In this document: positions 32,389 through 45,069 of the stretch, in pieces
Position numbering within the stretch: position 1 is the first letter of the stretch
Layout: every line of letters starts with the position of its first letter
Source: Helianthus annuus
Lineage: Eukaryota; Streptophyta; Magnoliopsida; Asterales; Asteraceae
Direction of reading: 5' to 3'
Length of the DNA: 64,000 nucleotides
NCBI RefSeq assembly: GCF_002127325.2
Contig: NC_035435.2
Coordinates: 13,895,893 to 13,959,892 of the forward strand
The notes under the pieces: generated by a model
Told to the model about the DNA's origin: nothing
Seen by the model: the letters and a program-made list of their open reading frames with translations, nothing else
The model's database searches: none
Position numbers and translations under genes: made by a program

Positions 32389-34930
32389 TGTCACACCCTC
32401 AATTTCTATATGCGGAATACTACCGCGAGCCGTGTGGCTGAGCAGGATCAAGCCACCAATCATATTGAACAATATAATAATAAAACACCTTTCATGATAA
32501 CCAATACAATTAGTGACCAAAGTCTAAAAGCAATAACTAAAGTCAACAGCGGAAGCATAAGTTTAATAGTTTAAAACGGTAGTTTAAAGTTCATAATTAA
32601 TTATAGGAAACCCAACACAGGTTAACGCGACCACTACACTCTCTAGCTGCAAGCTCCAGAGCTATCACTGAATACCTACAAACATGCAGTAGGGTGTCAA
32701 CAAAAAGTTGGTGAGTTCACGAGTTGTCCAGTTTTAGTTCTAAAAACGTAAGTTGTCCAATATTTTATTTATAATCATGTTATGGGGAGCTACCCCATCT
32801 GTAAGCTGCTAAACTGCGTAATACCGAATACTGGTGACTGTCAAGTTGTTGTGCCCCAAGTCAATGTCTATCATCACTGACCAAGTTACAAGGCATAATA
32901 GTTCACGCCTGATCCCCCTGGTCATGGTGTGAGGTTTGTCAAACCTAATAGTGCTATAAACTAATACTCCGTTTGCCCCCGGCGATTAATCTTTATAGTA
33001 AGTGGGGACTTAATGATAGAGTTTCGTTTAGTTTGCTAAAACGTGATTTATAAAAAGTATTTGATCGTATTCCTCCCGGTAATAGTAGTTTAAAAGTATC
33101 CCTCCCAGGGATAGTTCGTCCGCTTATCCCCTCGGGACGTATGCTTTTAGTGTGTGTGAACTCACCTTTGTTTGCTCGACAGATAGTTTACTTGTTTCTA
33201 ATGTTTGGTCAACCACGTCCTATTATGGCTACCAAGTTTAATCAGATACGTATGAATGTATTCCACATACTTATACAAGTAGCACACAAGTACCATGTTT
33301 CACTTAAATACACATATGGGTCACATACAGGTTCATATGACAAGCCTAACAGATGAACAGTAACACGGACAACCCAAAGATATGACATATTAGTGTGCGG
33401 TCCAATAAGTCTTATGGCCCAATAAGAGAGTGCGCGACCTAGTTATAAGTGTGCGGTCCATATATCATGTAGTTAGTTACTAGTGTGTGCGGTCCAACTA
33501 AAATGTTAGTCAATTTAGAGTGTGCGGTCCAATAATAAATGCGGCCCAAAATGTGAGTGTGCGGCTCACGTTGAACAACCCAAATAGAGTGTGCGGTCCA
33601 CACTCTAGTGTGCGGCCTGTCCGAGGTGTGCGGTCATACAATATATAACTGTACATCGTGCATCAATAGTTTGTACAGCAGGAGTGTGCGGTCATCCCAG
33701 TGTGCGACCCGACATCATTCACTTGTACGTTGTATACCGTAAATTGTATGTTTTAGGAATGTGTGGCACAACTGGCACACAAGTGTGCGGGGTGTTTTGC
33801 TGGGTTATACACTACACACTTTGAGTTGTACCCTCTAACTGGTGTGCTGCATCATATTTCAAACAACAATTCATTAATGTGATTTCATCAATCAAAAACA
33901 CAGATTGTAATATCATGTTTAGATTTAACAGTTTATCATCATCATACAATAATCATCAATCATCCAACATAGATTTAGACCCTAGTTTAACAAACAGATT
34001 CACCACACATGAATCATCCATATCTTGATAGCATACAGGATCCTAACATTGTTTATGAATCAAGAATTTTATTAACAGGAGTACCAACAACCATTCATCA
34101 AGGCTAATACATCATATGACACACATTTTTACCATCTTGTGAAAGATGATCATGGTTCACAAACGGAATTCAGAATCCTATAGTTTTAACATCTATTATC
34201 CTTTAAACTTTTCTAGATTCATTTTGTCATACTTTATCAAGTAACCACATTTCATGTTGTTCAAGCAAGTGTTCAAAATATTTAGACATTAAATTACACT
34301 GACCCAGTTTTGAGAGATGGAGATGATTGTGTGGGATCAAGGAGAGGAGATGAGGCTTCTTGAAGGATGAAGAAAACTACTGTGGATAGTCTTGAAGAGG
34401 GGTGTAGGAGCCGCTGTCAATTTCTGATAAATGAGGAAGATGTTGGTTTGTTTTAGGGTTTTTCTAGAGAGGGAAGGTTGGTGATGAGAGAGAGAAAATG
34501 TTTGTTGCAAAAGGAATGTTCAGCCCTCACAATCATTGACAATCCTTCTATGGTTTGCAGCTTTGCACCCTTTTATACCCTTGGAGGATCCCGCACACAC
34601 TCAAAGGTGGTTTGGGTGTGTGGCTTCTCAGGCTGGATCGTGGGCTAGGGGTTTGGGCCTGAACCAATGTGTGTGCGGTCCACGAAGAAGTATATGAGAT
34701 AAAGGGGTTATGCGACCTAACTAAAGGTGTGTGGCTGCATATCCTTGTTTGCATAATTTGGTTACTAGTGTGCGATTAGGTTTTATATTAGTAAATATAA
34801 TATTGCATTATCAATCAAACATTCCACATAACAAAAATCATACAACACTTTTAAATGAATAACTCACATTATTATTTTCATGTAATTACAACCATTTATG
34901 GAACGTGCAGGGAAAACTCGAAGTCTCACA
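32389..34930 (-). mobile_element. 3' LTR of element F (about 2.54 kb)
   Basis: Plus-strand ends TGTCACACCCTC and AAGTCTCACA. TATAAAA at 34577-34571 in element orientation. The word GTGTGCGGTCC recurs about 12 times between 33380 and 33790, downstream of TATA, and a few variants lie upstream (34590-34765). A donor-like AACAAAG|GTGAGTTC (GT at 33165-33164) and acceptor-like GTTTGTAG|GTATTC (AG at 32677-32676) would bound a 490-bp intron. F is the oldest member of the right-hand nest. Confidence 0.82.
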
Positions 34931-35312
34931 TTATCCTCACGTTCAAAGAATTTCGTCCCGAAATTTAGCACGCAACCACCGACAAGCTAGTGTGTTTAAG
35001 TGTTTTCGCGGGGTGTCACATCATCCCCTTGTTGGTTTGAAATTTCATCCTGAAATTCAGTAGTAGCTTTAGTGCTGGATGTCTTCGTAAACAACTGGGA
35101 ATACTTGCGCATCATCTGGTCTTCCCATTCCCAAGTAAACTCTGGGCCATGGCGTTAGTTCCAACAAACTCAAACAATAGGTATCCAACTATGCTTGAGG
35201 GCATTGATTTCTCTATCTATGATCTCAACCGGTTCCTCAACGAAGCGTAGTTGATTGTCGATTGTGAGTTACTTAAAGGGAACGAGAAGCGTTTCATCTG
35301 ACAGTCACTTCA
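34931..35312 (-). pseudogene. F pol 3' end (chromodomain region), decayed
   Basis: Minus-strand sequence matches the E and D polyprotein ends: the CCAGAGTTTACTTGGGAATG stretch (PEFTWE) and the basic block before it. In-frame stops and small changes are visible. It ends at the CTTCA target site (35308-35312) where E is inserted and continues at 45070. Confidence 0.7.
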
Positions 35313-37637
35313 TGTCACACCCCCAAAATCCACATGCGGAGTATCACCACTTGGAGGCATGACTGATCAGGATCCAGCCACCTATCATATTGAACAAGCA
35401 TGTAAGTAGTTTATAAAATCCAACACAATACAATTGGTGTCCAAACAAAACATAGTTTAAGTTGCAAGCGGAAGCATAATGTTTAAAACCATAACATAAG
35501 TTTAAACGTTTCAAATGTTTAGCATGGCACACAGCTGCCCATGTCCCACAATGACTCTTCCCACTCCCATTCAAGCTCCATAGATACCTAACGACCTGCA
35601 AGGCATGTAACAGAGAGTCAACAACAAAGTTGAGTGAGTTCACAAGAGGTGTTTGTTGTAAGGTAGTTTTTCAAGAACTATGAATTTGTTTCCAACAACA
35701 GGTCAAATCAAGTTTCCTTATTTTCCAAACCATGAATAGTGGGGACTACCCCATGTTTTAAACCACTAGACTAGATGTACCCATAGGTGTCCTTCCCAAT
35801 CCGAGGACAGAGATACGTATTGAATACGTAGGTTTAGCGTATGTGTCCTTCTCAATCAAAGGACAGAGGTATGTATGAGAATACGTAGGGTTAGCGCTAG
35901 CGTCCTTCCCAATCCGAGGACGGTGGTACGTAGCGAGTATACGTAGGTTTAGCGCTGGTGTCCTTCCCAATCCGAGGACAGTGGTACGTAGCGAGTATAC
36001 GTAGGTTCAGCGCTGGCGTCCTTCCCAATCCGAGGACAGTGGTAAGTAGTCTAGTAATGCTGTAAGTACAAGTTCTGTTGTAGCTAATCAATCCCATTCC
36101 CAACCCACCGGGAATCCCATGCCTTAGGAGTGTGAACTCACCTTGGTTTGCTCGGCAGATACACTAACAGGTTACTTAAGCTATATGTGGTCAACCACGT
36201 CCTAACAGGGTTACCATACAAGTCAGGTTTTGGTTTCAAGCAGTGCACATAAATTTCACACAAGCTAACAGGTTATAGCACGTAATGATCATGGCAACAT
36301 GTATAATCACATTGACAGTCAAGTACACATAATGTCAAGACTTGTGCGACTCAGATGATTGGGCCGTTGAGCTTGTGCGAGCCCAATCATCTTGTGTGAT
36401 TCAATTATTGAAGTCCATTAAGTCCTTCGGCCCAATTGGTTTTGTGCGATTCGAATGGTCTTGTGCGATCTGGGTCATCTTGTGTGATCCGGATAACTTG
36501 TGCGACCGGGTTGGGCCATTCGGCCCAATAACACATGTTAATCCTGACAATTGTGTGTGTGGCCCAAGACGTGTGCGATCAGCACTGTCTTGTGTGATCC
36601 ACAGGTCTTGTGCGATCACGCAAGGTATATGTTGTACCCAGTGTTTTTATCAGTTGCACCCTATGACTTGTGCGACTGTATTATGCGACCAGACACTTGT
36701 GCGATTGAGCTCTTGTGTGATTCAAGAGCTTGTGTGCTTGCACTTGTGCGACTGGTCTTGTGCGAACCATTTGTGTTTCCTAAAATTATGCAATTTGGTT
36801 ACCACTATTCTAACGGTTTCCTATTCTGCATTTACTTGGTCAAAACAATCAAACAGTTTCCATCTAACCCTATATTCGATCAAAACAAGGTGGTTACAAC
36901 CAATTCACATAAACCCTAATTTATCATAGTCATGAACAATAATCAAACATTCAATCCGGACCATTAGATTAGTGAACTTTTATATCAACATGAAATCCTA
37001 ACCATCATGCAAACACTTCGATTATTGAACCATAACAGCCGATTATATCTATTCAGTTCTAGATCTAGATCATGCAATCCGAATCATAATAATATCATCA
37101 AGTACACATGTGAGCCGATTCTGTGAATTCTAACCTCATTCATTCATATCACAATCAATCATATAACATTCATAATTTCTCATGCAAGAGCATATAATTC
37201 ACAATACCACCCAATCAAAACAAAAACTATGAAACACTAACCAGGATATAGAATGAATGATTTTTGGACGAGACACAAGAGCTTCAAATGGTGGGGTTGC
37301 CGTCGAACAAAGAAGGAGAAGAAGAGAGAACTAGGGTTTTGTGTGTGTTGTGTAATTTGCAAGTTTTGAGAAGCAACCCCCACACATGGGTGCTTGTATT
37401 CGCATAAAAGGAGCGGGCCGAACCCTTCCCTTGGGTTGCCCTTGGTTTCGAGTTCAAGCATAATGGGCCAAACCCAAAGGTGTTGTGCGATTGTGTTTAT
37501 ATACATACATTCGTTACACATAATCACATAACATAACAACATAACATTCAATTAATCAACAAAGTTCACATAATCACATAACGTTCCCACTAGTCATATC
37601 AAAGTACAAAAAGAGGTTTGAAATACGAGTAGTCACA
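35313..37637 (-). mobile_element. 3' LTR of E (2,325 bp)
   Basis: Ends TGTCACACCCCC and GTAGTCACA on the plus strand. The word CTTGTGCGATC and variants (CTTGTGTGATC, CTTGTGCGACT) recurs about 16 times in 36340-36770. A tandem block with CTTCCCAATCCGAGGACAG occurs about six times in 35788-36040. Donor-like ACCAAG|GTGAGTTC (GT at 36141-36140) and acceptor-like CTTGCAG|GTCG (AG at 35597-35596) would bound a 546-bp intron. Apparent reading frames of up to 195 codons here are chance. Confidence 0.9.
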
Positions 37638-37739
37638 TTATCCCCAAGTTGGAAGAAATTTCGTCCCGAAATTTAGCACGTACTCACCGAGGAAGCTAGT
37701 TAAGTTGTATGGTTTTCCTGGGGTGTCACATCCTTCCCC

Positions 37740-39128
37740 CGTTGGCTTGGAATTTCGTCCCGAAATTCTGCAGTAGCTTCAGCCTCAGTAGTGGTTGTAC
37801 TATTTTCGAACAATTGGGGATACTTTTGTTTCATTTGGTCTTCGCGTTCCCAGGTGAACTCTGGGCCACGACGGGAGTTCCAACGAACTCGAACAAGAGG
37901 TATTCTGGTTCGCTTGAGAATCTTAACATCTCAGTCAGTAATCTCTACTGGTTCCTCGACAAATCGCAGCTGATCGTCGATAGTGAGCTCCCTCAAAGGA
38001 ACTATAAGGGTCTCATCAGACAGACACTTCTTCAGATTCGACAAGTGGAAAACATTGTGAACTCCATCGAGTTCTGCTGGTAAGTTTAGTTTGTAGGCCA
38101 CTTTGCCTATTTTCTCAATGATTTCGAAAGGTCCAACATATCGTGTGTTAAGTTTGCCTCGTTTGCCAAAACAAACAACACCCTTCCAAGGTGAGACTTT
38201 GAGTAGCACTCGATCCCCAACCTGGAACTCGAGTGGTTTCCTGCGCTTATCAGCATAGCTTTTCTGACGGTCACGAGATGCCGCCATTCGTTTCCGTATC
38301 TAGGCAATCCTTTATGTTGTGTCTACCACAAGTTCTGGGCCTGTGATCTGGCTGTCGCCAACCTCTGCCCAACAAAGAAGTTATCGGCATTTACGCCCGT
38401 ACAATGCCTCAAACGGAGCGGCCTACATGCTGGTGTGGTAGCTGTTATTCCCAGCCGTTGCCAGAATGTTTTTCCCAGCCGTTGCCAGAATCAATCACAC
38501 ATGCTCTAAGCATGTCTTCAAGGGTTTGGATGGTGCATTCAGACTGCCCATCCGTCTGTGGATGATAAGCTGTGCTCATGTCTAAACGTGAGCCAAAAGA
38601 CTTGTGCATTGCTTGCCACAGTTCAGAAGTAAAACGTGCATCACGATCAGAAATAATGGAGGTTGGCACTCCGTGCCTCGATACTACTTCCTTTAATTAC
38701 ACGTCTGCTAAAGTAGAGAACTTATCCGTCTCTTTGATAGCCAGGAAGTGTGCAGACTTAGTTAATCGATCCACTATCACCCAAATAGTGTCATTTCCAC
38801 GTTGAGATCTAGGCAGGCCAGTAACAAAATCCATGGAAATTTGCTCCTATTTCCATTGTGGGATCTCTAGTTGTTGGAGTAGGCCCGATGGTTTCTGATA
38901 TTCAGTCTTGACTCTCGCACAAGTCAAACATTTGCTAACGTAGGTTGCTACGTGGGCTTTCATGCTAGGCAACTAGTACGTAGTCTTCAAGTCGTGGTAC
39001 ATCTTATCCGAACCAGGATGTACTGAGTAACGAGACTTATGTACTTCATCCATCACAAGCTCGCGTAAGTTTCCATAAAGTGGGACCCAAATACGCCCTG
39101 TCACGTAGTAGGCGCCGTCTTCCTTTCG
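37740..39128 (-). pseudogene. E integrase and chromodomain, disrupted
   Basis: Fragments: integrase core [10 protein letters not shown] and [15 protein letters not shown] (38445-38669; the catalytic-Glu motif reads QSEC in place of QSER), DNA-binding tail [19 protein letters not shown] (37931-38287), then a chromodomain-like block [19 protein letters not shown] after an in-frame TGA at 37933-37931 that replaces the CGA of relatives (a C-to-T change). A tandem duplication of an 18-base unit (CCCAGCCGTTGCCAGAAT, 38450-38492) disturbs the segment after the catalytic Glu. Several further stops occur in 38700-39130. Confidence 0.82.
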
Positions 39129-39620
39129 TTATAACCGTTTCCTCGATCCTCGTAAGGACTCAGCCCTGACGTTCTCTGGTTTCAATGCCTCAATCTGAGC
39201 ATCTCGTATCTGAGCAGGAAGACTAGATTGGATGGTAAGTTGTAACGCTCGCACGCGCTTGGGGGTAGTATCCTTTTGACTAAGGGCGTCGGCCACAACA
39301 TTGTCTTTGCCCGGATGGTACTTGATCGCGCATTCGTAATCATTCAAAAGCTCAACCCATCGACGTTGACGCATGTTTAACTCCTTTTGCTTGAAGATAT
39401 GTTCGAGACACCTGTGATCAGTGTAAATGGTGCACCTGGTACCGTACAGGTAATGTCTCCATATCTTAAGAGCAAAAACCACTGCTCCCAATTCCAAGTC
39501 ATGTGTAGTGTAGTTCTTTTCGTGAACTTTAAGTTGACGTGACGCGTAAGCAATGACCTTGTCACGTTGCATCAACACACATCCAAGACCCTGAATGGAT
39601 GCGTCACAACAAAAAAACAA
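39129..39620 (-). pseudogene. E RNase H domain
   Basis: The frame reads [15 protein letters not shown] (catalytic Asp), [33 protein letters not shown] and VVADALSQ, the complete RNase H order of Ty3/gypsy. It is separated from RT by a frameshift at an A run (39610-39617 on the plus strand). The segment is otherwise open to 39129, where it stops before integrase. Confidence 0.85.
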
Positions 39621-40725
39621 AATCGTCTGTGCCCTCTGGAAATGAGAGGATAGGTGCGCTACAAAGTCTACCCTTTAAGTGTTGGAATGCAGATTCCTGT
39701 GCATCACCCCAACGGTAGGTGACGCCCTTCTGAGTTAGCGACGTGAGAGGTTGCGCAATCTTGGAGAAATCCTTGATAAACCTTCTATAGTAACTTGCCA
39801 AACCCAAGAATTGGCGGATTTCTGTTGGTGCACGGGGCGCAGGCCAATTCTTGATCGAGTCTACCTTGGATGGATCAACATGAATCCCATCCTTGTTTAC
39901 CACGTGGCCTAGGAAATGGACTTCACGAAGCCAGAAGTCGCATTTCGTGAACTTTGCATGCAGTTGCTCTGTTCGAAGGAGTTCCAAAATAAGTCGTAGA
40001 TGCTGTTCGTGTTCCTCCTGACTCTTAGAATAGATCAGGATGTCGTCGATGAAAACTATAACGAACTTATCCAGGTAAGGCTTGCACACTCTGTTCATAA
40101 GGTCCATGAAGACCGCAGGTGCGTTTGTCAGTCCGAAAGGCATAACCAGGAACTCGTAATGCCCACAACGAGTCCTAAACGCTGTCTTAGAGATGTCCTC
40201 TTCTCGGACTCTCAGTTGATGGTAGCCTGACCTCAAGTCAATCTTCGAATAGTAGCTCGACCCTTGCAATTGGTTGAACAAGTCATCAATGCGTGGAAGA
40301 GGATAATGATTCTTCACGGTCACCTTGTTGAGTTCACGATTGTCAATGCACATCCTGAAGGTACCATCTTTCTTTTTCACGAATAACACTGGAGCTCCCC
40401 AGGGCGAAGAGCTAGGACGTATGAAACCCTTATCCAAGAGTTCTTGTAGCTGCGTAGATAGTTCTTCCAATTCTGATGGAGCTAAGCGATACGGTGCACG
40501 AGCTATTGGTGCTACTCCAGGAGCTAGCTCGATCTGAAACTCGACTTGGCGATGGGGCGGAAGTCCAGGTAATTCCTCAGGAAATACCTCTATAAAGTCT
40601 CGTACAACGGGAATGTCTTCTATTCTCTCCACTTTCGTTGAAGCATCCGTGACGAGGGCTAAGATAGATGCATGGCCCTTACGTAAACACTTCTGGGCCT
40701 TAAGGAAAGAAATGATGCCTACCAC
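39604..40725 (-). pseudogene. E reverse transcriptase domain, open but isolated
   Basis: The 373-codon open stretch carries [60 protein letters not shown] and [10 protein letters not shown] (catalytic Asp pair), then [12 protein letters not shown]. All RT motifs are present. There is no natural start: the upstream protease is separated by stops, and the 3' end (FVFLL stop) is a frameshift product in the homopolymer before RNase H. Confidence 0.88.
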
Positions 40726-40748
40726 CGCACCACTCTAGTCACCATGAA

Positions 40749-42370
40749 TTACCAAAGTTTCTTAACCAGAACGAGGAATGCGGACGATCTTCTCTTTGCA
40801 AAGAATCTCTGCTCGATGATGAGATAGCCAATCCATACCAATAACAATGTCGAAACTACCAAGAACGATGGGGATAAGATATGCGTGGCCTCTAGGCTTT
40901 TACCATTTGCTAACTCTACTATGTGCTTGGTGTTCATACGTGTTGGTGTGTGCTTGAGCATTTAACTAACTTTTAAGCACACATAACTGGTATCGGCACC
41001 CGAATCAAATAAAACATTAACATAAAAGTCGTTCAGTAAGAACTTACCCATCCCAACGTGAGGGTCATTCCTAGCGTCTCCCTGACCAATCACAAACGCA
41101 CGTCCCCTGGTGACATTGTCGTCGTTGTTACCCCCGCTGTTGCCTCCATTATTATTCCTGTTTCCTTGGTTGTGATTCTGATTCTGGTTCTGGTTCAACT
41201 GTGGGCAGTGTCTCTTGAAGTGACCTTCAGCACCACACTGGTAGCATCCCTTGTTACCCTGTTGTTGCTGTTGCTGGTTCTGTGGGGCTTGTGGCAGCTG
41301 TTGTCAGTTCTTGTTTGCAGGACATGAGCCTCTTCAGTCTTTGGCTTCATGACCAAGCTTGTTACATCTCTGACAACGATCTTTGTTGCACGGCCCGCTA
41401 TGGTGCAAATTACATCGATCGCACTTAGGGTGGTTTCCCCTGTATCCACCCTGACTTCGATTACCAAAAGACTGTTGACTGGGGCTCCTGTACTCATCTG
41501 TCTTTCGCTGCTGGGACAGAGACTGAACAGAAGTGGAACCCTTGCTCACATTTCCATCCCACTTGCGTCTGTTGTCACTAGGAGCATCTGAAGTAGCTGT
41601 AGTAGTATTAACATGTTTTGGTAGTCTGTTTTGTTCTATCGCCTGATCAGTGAGACGATGAGCAAGTCGAGTGACTTGTTGGATGGTGCCAAGATTAGCC
41701 GCGGTCACATGACTTTGAATTTCTGGCGCAAGACCCTTGAGATATAGCTCGATACGTTTGATGGGAGGGTCTACCATAGTGGGGCACAAAATAGCTAATG
41801 CATTTGGTCTCTTCGTATAAGCTTCGATTTCAGACCCCGACATCTTTAAATTGAAGAACTCCACCTCTAGCTTGTGGATGTCGTCACGACTACAATACTC
41901 TTCCTTAATCAGATCCTTGAAATCGTTCCACGGGGTGGCATTAGCAGCTACCAGCCCTAACATTTGAACCTGTGCTTTCCACCAGGTTAACGCAGCACCT
42001 TCGAGTGTTCCAGTAGCGTACTTTACCCTACGAGCCTCAGGGCATTCACACATCTCGAAGACAGATTCGAGCTTCTTGAACCAGTGGAGGAGGCCTACAG
42101 CTCCCTCAGTACTGCTGAAGGTACTAGGTCGGCAATCCATGAAGGTTTTGAATATGCATACATGTGGCTGAGCATTCTGACTTGTTGCGCGAGAAAGATA
42201 AGACAAGGTTAAGCGCAAGAGTTGGGTCATGAGAGTAGGATCTAACATCCTAGGATAGGTTTGGAATAGCAGGTTATACCTCCTGCCTGAGCGGCTGCGA
42301 GTGCTGCCGTAACTTGTTCGTTGATAAGAGCCGTCAGCTGGGCTTGAGTTAGGATCACACATCCACTCAT
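40749..42370 (-). pseudogene. E gag and protease, disrupted
   Basis: The likely gag start is ATG 42370-42368, reading ALINEQVTAALAAAQAGG, then a frameshift near 42280 into the frame that carries the capsid (TEGAVGLLHWFKKLESVFE, AALTWWKAQVQ, to 41334) and the knuckle region CDRCNLHHSGPC and CQRCNKLGHEAKDC, cut by a stop at 41334. A second knuckle CYQCGAEGHFKRHC follows in another segment, then protease [12 protein letters not shown] (40962-41198), a stop, and FDIVIGMDWLSHH near 40830. At least four lesions. Confidence 0.82.
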
Positions 42371-42721
42371 GATCTTCATATAAAAGGAAACATGAGTAAG
42401 AAAGGTGTCGCGAATGTGCGTAAGGGTGGAGTGACAGAAGAGAGTAAACACGCAATGTTGCAAACAGTTGTCACTATGTTATCTAAGCATACCATAAGCA
42501 ATGTTCTATGTAAACTAACAAGCAGGCAATATAAACATGAACAAACTAACAAGCAGGCAATATAAACATGAACCATATCACCTAGGATGTTGAGTCTTGC
42601 ACGTGGAGTGAAGCGTCGTTGTGGATCATTGAGCACTGTACAGGTTATAGTCTGGTTTTATCAAAAAACTTTTCCCCTTTTTAAACCAAGTTCACTATAA
42701 CCAATGGCTCTGATACCAATC
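42371..42721 (-). other. Leader and primer-binding site of E
   Basis: The primer-binding site TGGTATCAGAGCC is at 42718-42706 on the minus strand, 3 bases from the LTR. The short leader includes a direct repeat of about 28 bases (ACAAGCAGGCAATATAAAC, 42519-42570). Confidence 0.85.
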
Positions 42722-45064
42722 TGTCACACCCCCAAAATCCACATGCGGAGTATCACCGCTTGGAGGCGTGACTGACCAGGATCCAGCCACCAATCATATT
42801 GAACAAGCATGTAAGTAGTTTATAAAATCCAACACAATACAATTGGTGTCCAAACAAAACATAGTTTAAGTTGCAAGCGGAAGCATAATGTTTAAAACCT
42901 TAACATAAGTTTAAACGTTTCAAATGTTTAGCATGGCACACAGCTGTCCATGTCCCACAACGACTCTTCCCACTCCCATGCAAACTCCATAGATACCTAA
43001 CGACCTGCAAGGCATGTAACAGAGAGTCAACAACAAAGTTGAGCGAGTTCACAAGAGGTGTTTGTTGTAAGGTAGTTTTTCAAGAACTATGAATTTGTTT
43101 CCAACAACACGTTAAATCAACTTTCCTTATTTTCCAAACCATGAATGGTGGGGACTACCCCATGTAGTAAACCACTAGACTAGATGTACCCATAGGTGTC
43201 CTTCCCAATCCGAGGACAGAGATACGTATTGAATACGTAGGTTTAGCGTAGGTGTCCTTCTCAATTCGAGGACAAAGGTACGTATGAGAATACGTAGGGT
43301 TAGCGCCGGCGTCCTTCCCAATCCGAGGACGGTGGTACGTAGCGAGTATACGTAGGTTTAGCGCTGCTGTCCTTCCCAATCCGAGGACAGTGGTACGTAG
43401 CGAGTATACGTAGGTTCAGCGCTGGTGTCCTTCCTAATCCGAGGACAGTGGTAAGTAGTCTAGTAATGGTGTAAGTGCAAGTTCTGTTGTAGCTAATCAA
43501 TCCCATTCCCAACCCACCGGGAATCCCATGCCTCAGGAGTGTGAACTCACCTTGGTTTGCTCGGCAGATACACTAACAGGTTACTTGAGCTATATGTGGT
43601 TAACCACGTCCTAACAGGGTTACCATACAAGTCAGGTTTTGGTTTCAACCAGTGCACATAAATTTCACACAGGCTAACAGGTTATAACACGTAATGATCA
43701 TGGCAACACGTATAATCACGTTGACAGTCAAGTACACATAATGTCACGACTTGTGCGACTCAGATGATTGGGCCGTTGAGCTTGTGTGAGCCCAATCATC
43801 TTGTGTGATTCAATTATTGAAGTCCATTAAGTCCTTCGGCCCAATTGGTTTTGTGTGATTCGAATGGTCTTGTGCGGTCCGGGTCATCTTGTGCGATCCG
43901 GATAACTTGTGCGACCGGGTTGGGCCATTTGGCCCAATAACACATGTTAATCCTGACCATTGTGTGTGTGGCCCAAGACTTGTGCGATCAGCACTGTCTT
44001 GTGCGATCCACAGGTCTTGTGCGATCATGCAAGGTATATGTTGTACCCAGTGTTTTTATTAGTTGCACCCTATGACTTGTGTGACTGTATTGTGCGACAA
44101 GACAGTTGTGCGATTGAGCTCTTGTGTGATTCAAGAGCTTGTGTGCTTGCACTTGTGCGACTGGTCTTGTGCGAACCGTTTGTGTTTCCTAAAATCATGC
44201 AATTTGGTTACCACTATTCTAACGGTTTCCTATTCTACATTTACTTGGTCAAAACAATCAAACAGTTTCCATCTAACCCTATATTCGATCAAAACAAGGT
44301 GGTTACAACCAATTCACAAAAACCCTAATTTATCATAGTCATGAACAATAATCAAACATTCAATCCGGACCATCAGATTAACTTTTATATCAACATGAAA
44401 TCCTAACCATCATGCAAACACTTCGGTTATTGAACCATAACAGCCGATTATATCTATTCAGTTCTAGTTCTAGATCATACAATCCGAATCATATGAATAT
44501 CATCAAGTACACATGTGAGTCGATTCTATGAATTCTAACCTCATTCATTCATATCATAATCAAACATAAAACATTCGTAATTTCTCATGCAAGAACATAT
44601 AATTCACAATACCATCCAATCAAAACAAAAACTATGAAACACTAACTGGGATATAGAATGAATAATTTTTGGAAGAGACACAAGAGCTTCAAATGGTGGG
44701 GCTGCCGTCGAACAAAGAAGGAGAAGAAGAGAGAACTAGGGCTTTGTGTGTGTTGTGTAATTTGCAAGTATTGAGAAGCAACCCCCACACATGGGTGCTT
44801 GTATTCGCATAAAAGGAGTGGGCCGAACCCTTCCCTTGGGTTGCCCTTGGTTTCGAGTTCAAGCATAATGGGCCGAACCCAAAGGTGTTGTGCGATTGTG
44901 TAATGTTGTGCGGTTCAAGTTATTTATATACATACATTCGTTACACATAATCACATAACATAACAACATAACATTCAATTAATCAACAAAGTTCACATAA
45001 TCACATAACGTTCCCACTAGTTACATCAAAGTACAAAGAGAGGTTTGAAATACGAGTTGTCACA
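42722..45064 (-). mobile_element. 5' LTR of E (2,343 bp)
   Basis: Same structure as the 3' copy: CTTGTGCGATC words (43748-44180), CGAGGACAG tandem block (43197-43445) and putative intron signals (GT at 43550-43549, AG at 43006-43005, also 546 bp). The copies differ by a few percent by eye plus small indels such as an extra word near 44900, so the insertion is not recent. Confidence 0.9.
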
Positions 45065-45069
45065 CTTCA

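Larger units (their letters stand above)
35313..45064 (-). mobile_element. Element E: complete but disabled chromovirus inserted in F
   Basis: LTRs 35313-37637 and 42722-45064 flank an internal gag-pol region. The 5-bp target duplication CTTCA is at 35308-35312 and 45065-45069. Primer-binding site at 42718-42706. The polypurine tract lies inside the 3' LTR (minus strand AACTTGGGGATAA next to 37637). Gag, protease, RT, RNase H, integrase and a chromodomain-like end are all recognisable, but stops and frameshifts break each junction. Confidence 0.93.

Noticed and set aside
36342..36929. 195-codon ORF (and its partner near 43960-44338)
   Set aside because: Lies wholly in the E LTR; its apparent Cys/Asp pattern comes from translating the CTTGTGCGATC word array. 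No domain.
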